Shown in pieces: positions 49,101 through 61,100 of a stretch of DNA of 64,000 nt (position 1 is the stretch's first letter; every line of letters begins with the position of its first letter). The notes beneath the pieces were generated by a model that had not been told where the DNA came from, made no database searches, and was given only the letters and a program-made list of their open reading frames with translations. The translations under genes and the position numbers were made by a program. The stretch is from NCBI RefSeq assembly GCF_023343835.1, contig NC_064442.1, forward strand, positions 17,036,501 through 17,100,500, read 5' to 3'. Source of the stretch: Lagopus muta (Eukaryota; Chordata; Aves; Galliformes; Phasianidae).

Positions 49101-52100
49101 GCATGCATGGTATTCAGGATCACAAGTGCAAAGGGCATATACAGCTGGTGCAGAGAATGGAGAGAAAACATGGAAGGAAGGAAGCTGACTCCAAAGAAAT
49201 GAGGTGAAGAAACTGACAGAAAGGTAACAAAAGAAGGTGAAGAAACCTAGATTATGAGGATGCTCCACAAGTCACACAGCAATTAAAGATGTTAGGATTA
49301 AAAAGGATCAATGAGGAGTGCAGACAACATGGAAGACTAACATTAGGGCTCGTTGTAACTGTCCAATGGTTTAGATGAAAGCACGTGATTAAGGCAATAT
49401 TTGCTACAAGGATCAACTGAAAACATTATATGGACAAACCATACAGGTGGATGCACAAAGCCACTGTAAATAAAAACTGATCTATCAAAGATAACAAAAA
49501 AACCAAAGCAATTTACCTGCCACAGATATTCATTAACCCGGAGACAGATAAATACAGAAACATATTTCAACCTCAGAATGGGTGAAAAAGTGCACAATTA
49601 AAAGACATTTGGTCTTTTGTATTTCTGTGCCTGCATTTCTCCTGAAGAAAATCTTTCTGCTTGAGAGTACAGCACTTCTGACTAGATACATATGCTACTT
49701 TTACTACATTAGAGTTAGAGAAGTTTGTCTCTTAAGTCAAAGTAATTTTCTTTCTCTGTAATAAAGGAGGATTAGAGACATTTCAAGATTATTATTTTTC
49801 TAACCTGATCAAGTCTTGGATTCTGCTGTTGAAGGCTTCCACTTGTGAGGATTTGCTTTTCACATCCTGTATTATCTTCAGTGTTGTAGAGTGGTTGTTT
49901 CCATCTGGGAAGCTGGAGATTAGGCACCTGAAAATCACAGCTGTTATCCTCAGGAGCCCCGTTGTTAGACCTTCAAACACCTGCTTATTTGCACTTCTTC
50001 CTGAAGTAGCATTATGGTCATCTGGAACATTAAGCTAAGTAAAAGGGAAAAAAAACCAACATTTATAATACAGTAAGAACTGTAAACACATCCGAGTAGA
50101 GCAAAATACAATGGTGAAGTCTAACATTGCTGAGAGACATTCAAATATTTCAGATATAAGAAAGGGTCTATATACTCCTATACAGATATCATCATTTAAA
50201 ACTGAATAAATCAAGTCAAAGCTGAATTTAGTGTTTAAGAACCGAAAGAAACTCTACAGCAGCAGGGTATGTCATCAATATGGTTCTTGTGTAATACATA
50301 CACTGAAGTTTTGATGAGCAACTAGCAAAGAAACCTTTTCTTTAAAAAAACACTTAACTGTGAATAAACTAATGTGGACTTTGATTTCAATACTGTGTCA
50401 TCACAAAGACATAGTACATATCTAGGATACACCAAGCAGTGAGTAACAAAGTGCAGCAACAGCTCATTTCTGTGGAAGGAACAGCCTTTAGTATTGCACA
50501 GTAATCCTCTACCTGACTTTGGACAAACGCAATGTATGTGCATCTAAAAGAGCACACTGAAATACCTGACAGTAGGTACAGAGTACCATGGGAGGCCACA
50601 GGGGTATCACTGGGTAGTGATAACAAGGTACAGTGAGGAATGCAGGTTTTTGGTTTGTTTTTTTTTTTCCAGTCTGCAGGGAGGTAGCTTTTACATGCCT
50701 GAATTCAACAACAAATTACAGTAACTGTGGAGGCAAACTAAGAGGGGAATACATAGCTGCCTGAAGCCAGTAAAAGAGGGCAACCTTAACTGCATCCAAG
50801 CAGATGAATTACAGTGGATCCACATCACAACTGAACAAAAGTCCTGACAGATTTTCTTCTAGCAAGTATTAAAACTTCTAGCAGTTTACTACTACAGTTA
50901 ATACCCCAAGTAGGCAAGTATTTCAAAGACTAAAGGACTCCTCAAAGGCAAGACCACCTCCCTGAAAAAACTGAAAAAGAAAATGATAACCTGGGAAGAC
51001 AGAAAGAGTTGCACGAATTCCAGGCATAACCCAACATAGCAGGAACATCAGAATGGACAACATGCAGTAACACAGTTCTAAAACACACAGCATGCTGCAG
51101 GAAGTTTTATTCTCATCCCAGGTTAAAATCATTTACAGCCAGTATAAGCAAGTGAGGTCACAGTAAATTGCTTCTCCCTGTATAGGTATCAGGAGGGATT
51201 TGGTAACACTTGGTGACAAAGAACAACATGCACATTTTTTCATTATTCATGAGCTCCGAGCCTTGTGCCGGTACTTAAAGCTCAGTGCAATAGTCTGCTT
51301 CTGGTGGTGAGCCAAGAGAGCAAGTGAGAAGCCTTTAGCAGCTTATTCAAGTTCAATAGGAAAAATAATATTATGTTGCTTCAGTAACTTCTGCTGACTG
51401 AAACAACTCAGGCCTAATGATTCTAATTGCCTGCTGAATAGATGGATTAAGCTTTGTAACGTATAAATTAATTCTAATGTGTCAACCTGTACTCGGAACA
51501 TCAGGCTTTAAAACACGGCTAACAAATGCTACTCAGAGCTTTTTCACCTAAGATGAAAAAAAAGATATATAATCTCTCTTAAAAGATTTAACAATATATT
51601 GTAGCAAAGCCTTCCAGCTGCTGTGATGAATAGTATTATATAAACAGATGTCTATTTTTCTCTTCTAGTTAAATATATTTACATAGAGCATACAGTTCTC
51701 GTATACATAAGTATGGAGTCCTTAGTTATACAATTCATGCCTCAGTATAAAACCATTCTTACTAATTTGAAGAATAAATACATCTGACACTCTTAATACA
51801 ATCTAACATTTCTCACAGAGCTGATTTTTCACTTTTCTTTTTCTGGGAAAAACGTGTAGGTGGATGAACACAAAGTGAGAACAAATGTGGTTTTTACCCA
51901 GTCTATGACATAGAGGAGGTGAAAGGGAACTGCTTTAAAGAAAATGGGTAAATTTGAATTTTGTTCCTACCTTATTTTCCTTTGGAGTGAACTCACTCAG
52001 TGACAAAAGATCAACTCTTTATTGTAGAAGTAATTAACAGAATAGTGTGAAAGCATGTTGAGATTTATGTACAACATTAACTGGGATGCTTGCAGAAGTG

Positions 52101-55100
52101 ATGTACTGCTGCATGTTAATCATTATATCATGTAAGGGGGTAGGAAATCTTAAGATTTAATAGTATAATTGTGAAACCTTTCAAGCTCTGCCTTCTGTGT
52201 TTGATTACAACAGAAATTAATGGTGTTCATAAAAACCACTGTTTGTGGGGCATAGGCTTTGGATAAGCAAGCATTACAGAACTTCCTATTTTTATTTGTG
52301 AGGTCTAAGAGGCCTCATAGTTTAACTGTCAAAAACCTACAAGTAACATTACCTACCTAAAGCGACCTGTCAAGTGATTGGTATCGGAAATGTTTCAAGT
52401 ACAAAGGAAGAAGAGGAAAAATGCCTTCAGTTATCTGACAGATCCAACATCTCATCACTATTTTAATGTTCATGATGACTGTCGATGCCAGACGTCATAA
52501 AAACTCTTACTTGCTTTAAAGCAGTTGTTGAACCAATATGGTCTAATGACCAGATTTCCAGCTCTGGCAGTCTCCATAAAAGCAGTCCAGTAGAGAATTC
52601 CCATTGTGTAAGGGAATCCCTTGCTTGTGTAGAGCTGCTGTAAGCTCTTCAGCTGCGCCCAGCATCTAGGATTTAATCCTGCAAGATGCTGAACAACGTG
52701 GCCCCAATCCAGTAAAGCACTTAGGCACACATTCAATATAGCTGAAAGTGCTATTCGGTTCTGACTCATGCCACTGCAAGTACCCCTGTGTATCAATGTG
52801 CATTTCTTTGTGCTAACAAAAATATACAGTTTCCAGTTAGCACCACAGAGCTACCACTGAAAACTCATTTGTGCTTTTATTTTTCTTGTAAAAAGTATAA
52901 TCCTTCACAGCCACAAGATGCTTCAAATATTGAGCCATTAAACCTAAATGGAAAGATCTCCAGCCTTGTAAAACAATCCATTTCTAGTCATCACTGGGCT
53001 TGCTTCTAAAACACTCCGGAAAATGTATACCTTCAAGACAGTATTGAATATTGGATTTTCAGTGTAGCAACTACTGAACTAAAGAAATGGAACCTGCCCA
53101 GGAAGAAAAAAATATATATATATATTTTTTAATGTATGTAATTATTTCTTTTATCCTAGCCCTATTTTCAACTGCATGCTATGAGACTCATGCACTGGCT
53201 TCCCAACTGAAGCAAATGCACAGAAACCAAATTTTTGGTCTTTCCGAAGTTACATTATTAAAAGGACAGACAGATGTTGCTCTTTTTCACACTGCCAGCA
53301 TTGTCTGAATTGCTTTAGAAACAGCCCAACATGCAGAGCTGGCATCCAGCTGAGGCACTTTTCTGACAACCTTGACACTGCTAGGTGCTGGTCCTTGGAT
53401 CTCCAACAGAGGGACAAGAGGGTTTCTCAACCTCTAAGTGATCTGGCAGCTAGAAACCCTCCACACAGACAAAGAGAACTGTTGGTACCAGCGTGCCCAA
53501 GTGCTATGGAAACTGAATGGAAGTTCAGAATGGACTGGAAGGGTCGAGCAGCACATCTCAGTGCCTGGGAGTTCACAATTCTGGTCACAGTCAGAGCAAA
53601 TGAACATGAAGTCAACTTATTTGCTGCAGAATACTAGAGGGAAATGTGCAAACGAAGAAATACAATAGAGCAATAAAACAATTAAAAACACCTTCATTTT
53701 CTCATTAGTATAGATTTGTATTACAGCTTAACTGATAACAACAGATATGCTAGGATGGAAAAGATCTGAGCGAGCCAACAATAACTTCTAAGCATTTTTA
53801 CTGGCTAAGATGTTCTCAAAAGCTTCTGGGCATTTCCCTTTGATCTACCTGAGAGCACAGCTAACAAACAAACCGTCACATCTTTCATGGATCATCAGGA
53901 AACCATGAAAGTACAGGTATCTGAAATAGACAGAACCCCAAAATGCTTACTAAACCATCACTTACAGATGTATGTACAGAAACATACGGTTTATACAGAT
54001 GGCTTTTCCAGATAGCAGCGTGGAGAAGAACTTGACTAGTAAAAAATCCAACCAAAATAAGAAGCTAACTGTACACAACTACAGTTCCACGTAACTGTTT
54101 GTCTCTGACAGAGTACAGTCTTCCAAAATACACAATTAGAAAAGGTTTTCATTACTTTGCAGCTATCATCTATGCTCAGGAGACAAGGAAGAGCAGAGAT
54201 AGCAAGTCTGTAGAGAAGTGAAGTTACTTCTTGACCATCAGCCTCCCATGAATGTAGACAGGAAGGTTTGATGCAGTCGCCTTTCAAAGTTGGAGTCTGG
54301 CTGCTACTGACCTCGGTGGGCACTGACTTACACATTACCTGAGCTGATAAGAAGGCTCAGAAAGGCAAAATGATAAGTCATGTCTATAGAAGGTTTAGGA
54401 ATGAGGTAAATTGCAGGAAGAAAGGTCTAATAGCTTTTAATAACTAGCTCGAGCAGGCTGGAGGTCACAAAAAAACCCAAAAATCAGCAAAAAACCCACC
54501 CCAAACCCACAAATCTCTACAGGTGATTCCTTACCAGTTGCCCAGCTCACACTGGGAGGAGAAAAAAAAGAACCAAAAATGAAACAAAACTAAAACCCCC
54601 CAACCTTCCCACAGGAATAAATATATATTACACTTCCATAAAGCAAGTGACCATCTTAAATTCAAATATTTGAAGTGGATAGCTTTGAGTTTTAGGTAAA
54701 ATGAAGCTGACATTGCATCACATTTTGAGGTTTAAAAACAAAACTAAAATCTAATTATATTGCATCAAAGTGAGGTTGATATTTGCTGCATTTAAGAGTA
54801 TTTTTAAAGCTTTTTCAAAACTCAAACCTTTCTGTACACAGCAAATGTTAGCACATATTCAATAATTGGTTGAAATCTTGCAGTTATATGTTTCTTTTGC
54901 TTGTTTGTTTGTTTTTTTACAGAGTGTTACTTGGGGTTTATTATGGGAATATACACAAGACAGGAAGCATAAGCATCACAAGCATCACACAGCTCACCAA
55001 AGCAGTTAAATTCTTTGGAGGGCTGGCCTTTATATGCTGGCATTCAGAGCCTGATCCAATTAAAAGAAGTGCTTTCCATGTGGCCTTTTTTCTTAGAAAA

Positions 55101-58100
55101 GGAAAACTGAAATTTGATCTGAGTTGGTGTATTTTTGAGAGAAGAATCAGGGTTAGGGAGGTAGTGCTGTACTTATTTATTTTTTACTTAAATACATATT
55201 TCATGGAATGATGATTTCTCAGTTCAAGGGCCAATTTTGCCTGAAGAGAACACAGAAGACTTTGTGCACAGGAAAGAAAAGTCCACTGTGGGTCAAGGGG
55301 AATTTTGTGCTTTAGTTCCAGTTTTGTTGCAATCCAACAGCAGTATTTGGCGGCAGGCTGAGAGTACATCTACACATTGTAAATTTCCTCCATGCAGTAT
55401 TTCTGATCTCTAGGTGGCCGACAGCCTAAGAAATACCCACCGTATTCATTCAGAAGAGGTTCAGGCCATTTGCACAGAGCTGTGCCGATAAAAGGGAAGG
55501 TGTCTGGCATCAGAACGAATCTTGTCACTTGCAAAGTGCTGGAGGATTTCATCTCTTTGTAATTAAGCAGGGAGCCTGTGCTCTGGCTCGCCCTGCAGAC
55601 AGCGAGCAGTGTTGTGACTGGCCCAGCACAATACATGCACCTTTCACTAAGTATATTTGAAATCTAATACCTGGAATCCTCTTGGAAAGATTTGGTGGAG
55701 AACAATGAGCTGGCAGCTACTTAGAGGACACCATACAGGTTGCATTCCTGTTTTCTTTGTTTGTGCCAAAGGCCTTTGGACCATCTTTTTTAAGTGTTCA
55801 TCAGCAGTCCTATGGCTTGTTGAGTCTAACAGCGTCATTTGAATTATTTAAAGTACGTACATAACTTTTCAATTAACAAACTGCTTGGCTCATGAAAATA
55901 CATACACACGATTTATAAGTAGAAAACCAGGACTAAATATCTTATGATGAGCAGGTCACTATGAATTAAAAATGAGTTTTCAAATAAAATATTTAATGAC
56001 GTTTCAAATTAAATGAAACATTGGAAAATTAAAACCTTCACTGTCAGCGAGTCCTGCTATTGAAACACCTCTGCAAATGCAGTTAACAGCAACATACTGA
56101 ACTGCGTTGTGCTTTCGATGCTGAAACACATAAGAGCACAGCAGACATGAACAACTCATAGCATTCTATACATTAGCCATTGCCACAGGCTGCATTAAAA
56201 AAGAAAGCCCCAGAATGGGTTAAGATTGACACACTGTACACTCTCCAGAGTTCCCAGTGCGTGTGCTTCTGCAGAATTCATTAGCAGCACAGAGTATATC
56301 CATTTGTATAGAAGTACAATACATGCAGTTTACCAAATACACACAACAGAAGAACCTTACTTTTCTAATTGGAGCTTTATGATCATAATGGTCCTTTTCA
56401 ACACAGGCCATTCTATGAGTCTATGATCTCTTGGAGCTCTTACACTGCAAATGCTGTAATATGTTTGTGAAAGAGGACAAATTTCTACATTAAATGTATT
56501 TTACATACCGTAAACTGGTGCATCAACAAGTCCATTAAAAAGGTGATCTTGTTACTAAAAAGAATATAGGTGCAGTTTTCTGTACAGTTATTGCAGGTGA
56601 GTCCATAAGCGTTTACTGTACTGCAGAGAGACCTAAAAGATAGGAGGAGAGAAAGAAAAATAAATGGAAGAACATGACAAAACAATATTTCAGTAATTTA
56701 CAATTGTTCGTCTAAACTTGAAACTGAATATTTAAATGAAATAAGGGAAAAAAATCACACCTTAAGTGTTATGCAGCCATATTTAGCAGAACTCCCACAG
56801 TGCGTGGCTACCGGACTCTTCTGTGTTCGTGGTTTACATCCTAATGACATGCCTTGGAACATACAGTTTGAAAAGCTTGAACTGCCTTGTGATATCTGTT
56901 AATTCTTTTTATTGAGAATAGCTATGCACGTGCATTCTCAGCAAATGCACACATGCATTGGTAGTACAAATCTAACACAAATTATGGCCGTGCTGCAAAG
57001 GCATAGCAGAGCTAAAGAAATTAGCTGATATGCTGTGTAATTGGGATAAGCAACATTCTCTTCTTCTAGCTTATTGGGAATTGGGGTACAAGGCCCCTCT
57101 TCTTAGCACAACCTTCAGGAGCAATTCATGGCATCCTGGGACCAGCTTTACAGAGAAGCATTTCTGCAGTACCTACGAACAAATGTAAGCAACAGGGAGC
57201 ACTGAGTAGCTCAAACCAAGAAAGAAGATCTGAGCAGGTGAAACGCCTGTCCAAAAACTTCTACCGACATACTGTGAACTGCACAAGCTTTAAGCATCAG
57301 TGTGCAACTACAACAGCACTGTGTGATCTACACCTCTGGCTGCAGGAAGAGGTAGCAGGTTTGCCATAGAAAGAAGCCACTGCAAGCTCCAGGTACACCA
57401 GACACGTCCTGCTACTCCACCACATGTGGTATTTACATCTGCACAGAACCCCAGATCTCCCAGAACAGGACGTGTAGGGAAGCTGGGACCAGTCCTACAA
57501 AACACACTCAGAGACAAGAGGAATGTGACCAAGGATAACACTGTCCCAGAATAAACACAGAATCAATCTGTAGAACTCTGCTTCCCACAGAAGCAATCAC
57601 TATTCTTATACAAATACGCACACGGACACACCACACAAAAGCATCATAAATATATACAATAATAAATAAAGATGGTTAGCAACTCGAGTTGTTTGTCTAA
57701 AGGAAACTGAAAAGTATCATCAGTATTCTGGCATCATCTTTTTCTCAGCTTGAGAAACAATTCTGGACTTAGAAACGCATTACCTCACTTGGTTTGATCT
57801 GTGAAAGTGCAAGGAACACCAACACCTCTCCTGTGTCAATATGCCAATTATCACCACATCACCAACTCCGTACGTTTTACTGTAGTGGTAATTAATTTTC
57901 CTGTTCTGTCTAATCAAATCAGTTACAATCTGCAGTTCACACGATATGAGCACAACATTAAACCATTATTTATTGATAAGAGTGGTTAATTTTTGCCCAT
58001 TTCACCTGATTTTTACCCTACAATGACAGCATTCAAAAATTCAATTAGCACGCTTCATATGCTTTTTTTTTTTTTCAAACATATCTTATCCTAATTACAT

Positions 58101-61100
58101 AAAGATATTTATTTTACCCTTCTCAACAATAGTGAAAAAACATTAATCGACTCATAGACTTTTTGTGGATGATTATTCCCTGGGTGGGTGAATGTTTGCA
58201 TGGGGCAGAGAGAGATGAAAATACATCAGTGCACCAGTTGGGTTTTTTTTTTCTGAGTTAAAATGAAAGGTGCTGATTTTCTTTTCACCAGCTATTCTGA
58301 TTTTAAAAAAATGATTAATTCAATTTAAATATAAACACTGCAGGATCAGGTGGGGCCTTGCAGGTTAACTCATCATTTCAGCAGGGCTGCAGGGTTTGTG
58401 ACACGATGCAGCTAATTCACAACAACGTTTCTTGGTTAGATGGGATTTTCAGAACCGCAAGGACGAGCACTTATTTTCCATTTGAACACAGAAACTTCCC
58501 ACTTACTGAAGAAAATCAACTGCGATAATGCATCGTGCTTTTGTATTTCCCAAATGAATCCTATGTCAGAAAAAGTATCTGAAATTTCAGAGGCTTAAAT
58601 AATGGTTTTGAAAAGGTGCTTTAAGCAAATGGATGTCAAATTAATTTTTCACAACAATAAAGGAGGTTCTTTTAATTGTAACATAAGCTTGCTAACTGCG
58701 TTTCGTTTAAATGCATTCTGCTCATGGCACGTTCTGAACTATGACTCAGTTCCACTGTTTTCTCTAAATTCGGAATTGGAAGTGTCAGCACAGAAGCTGT
58801 CCCCAGGTGGTTTGCAGTGTTAAATGGCAGATTACAGGCAGCACAACTAATTTCTTTACTTTAATCTTATTAAGGGCACAACAGCTGTCAACTGTCACCA
58901 TTTCTGCACAAGGCCTCCGAGACGAGCGCTGAGAGCTGCGAATGTCAAGCAAGAACTTTATTTAACCACCAGCTCAGCTCTCTGGGACGGACAACTGAAA
59001 AAGCAGCTCGGCTGTTTTTGCTTTTTTCCCTCTTCCTGTCTGAAGCTCTGATTGCTCCTCAGTACAAATCTCATATCCCAAGCGATGGGTACTGCAGCTG
59101 AAATGGAAGAGTGTGAGCTTCACGCACAACGCAGCTGTTTATCGATCACTGATGTTGCACTAAACTTTGTCCCTCACCCACAAATCAGCTTTACAGCCGT
59201 GTCAGACAGCATGCACGCTCCAACTGCATAATAAGTCTACCCTCTGATGTAGGGCTTTCCTCCTGAGTAAATCCAATTAGAGAAACACTCCTCCTTCTGG
59301 TACACAAACTTTGATCCAATAGAGAAATCTGTCTTAAAACTAGACAAAAAACGTGCATCTGTGTAATAAGTTCATTTGACATGAATACAAAGAAAGAGGA
59401 CTCGTTTTACTCAATATCTTCAAGCTAGATTCCAACAGTTTGTGTGTACCTATGTGGATTTCATGTCTGCCAGTGCACCTTCACTTTCCCAAATGCACGC
59501 CATCATAAACAAGCTGACAAAGGCTACCTTTCATTCCAAACCCTGTTTGGAAAGGTTGCTGCCTGTTGAGGCAACAACGGTACCCAGCCACACAGAACTG
59601 AGCCACCCTCCTGCACCACTACACAAGGGTGAGGAGTCAGAACTTCTGCTTGAGAGAAATATCAGCACTCTGACTCTTCTCCTAACAAAGCAATCAGCTG
59701 AGAGCAGTGGAGGAGAGCTGCTGCTGAAAACCCGTGAGCAGAATGACTGCATGATGGTAAGAAGGGCAAAAGCTCACTTGATCTTGATTTTCAGTACGAA
59801 TACAGACCATGAAAGCGGGGCCTCACGATCCAGGGTAAGAATTTGGATTGAAACAAAAATGAGTAAAAACTGAAGACAAAAAGCTCAGCTTTAGGTTGGT
59901 CCTTTACTCCTGGGGCCTATGATATCAAAAGGAACCCTCAAAAGCATTGGAGGTTCACAATCAGTAACTATTTTGTACGTATTTTACATTATTTGACGCT
60001 TCAGCTGCAATGTCTCATCACAATGAGCAGAGAAGGCAAAGCTCAGCAACAATTCTCCTTCAAGACACTTCCAAGAACTCATCAGATTTGTCCTGAAATG
60101 GTACTCTACTTGTGAAAAACAAAACCAACACCCTAAACAACTACAACTTAACTATCACACAAACAAGTAAAGGTCGAGCCATTCCTCTCCCCTAGTGTTT
60201 GTGTGACAGAATCTGAAAGACCTCCACAGAAATCCACCTGTGTTGGTTTATCAGTTACTTCACTGCAAGATTTGGATCTCAAGTAAAAATCTACCTAGCA
60301 GTTCACTACATTTGGCAATAAAGCTTGTTTCTGTATTGTGTGGTAGGACAATAATGTCTTGGTTTTGAGTGCTGCAAGTGGGACATCCAGCCCTGAGACA
60401 GACAGCAACAAGATACTGCAGAAAAGAGCCAGATGCTGCAGGTTTCAGATGCTGATCTTGCAGAGAGGTCCCTCTTCTGACTACATGTCCCTGTACTTTC
60501 AGTCTTCGGTGATTGTTTAGAGGGAATAACTGCAGGAGAAGATACAGAAGTGTGTTTTCCAGTTTGGGTTGAAAGATTTGTGAACAATTCAATAGAAAAG
60601 CAGGAGTAGTAAAACCACCAGTACAGGTTGGCTCCTTTAGCGAGTGTTCATAAAAGGAAAAATTACAAAGAACAAACCAGAAACAGTTCTCAGCTCAATA
60701 CCTTCTTTTCTTGAAAAATCCCAACAAAATAACAACTGCTCGTGTCAAGGCCATCTATGGTACCATGCAGGTACCTTCTACCACAATAGCATCCACTTTA
60801 AACAAATACTAAGAGAAGCTGTATGCATAGAGAATATAATAAAGACAATTTCCATCATGTCTTAAATAGTAGACAGTCCCCCTTTGTTCATTAGGACAGC
60901 TACTAATTTGTATGTGAAGTGCTGGTTACCTAAGGAACTCAAAATACTTTGCAAGTGTGAATGAAGCAAATCCTACACAAAAATCCTTGTTTGTTGGCAG
61001 ATTTGCTCCAATTGTCAAGGGCAGTAAGGAGGCACAACACAAAGGGGATGAGTTGCCCATAGTATATATGAAAGGCAATGCGGGGATGTGAATCGTGTTC

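Larger units (their letters stand above)
50035..56508 (-). other. SCAPER: SCAPER intron, 6.5 kb
   Basis: AT-rich intron with a TA microsatellite at 53.11 kb and a CR1 terminal scrap at 56.39 kb. No other feature supported. Confidence 0.85.

Noticed and set aside
59442-59873. 143-codon plus-strand ORF
   Set aside because: No recognisable domain and no gene-like context; considered chance.
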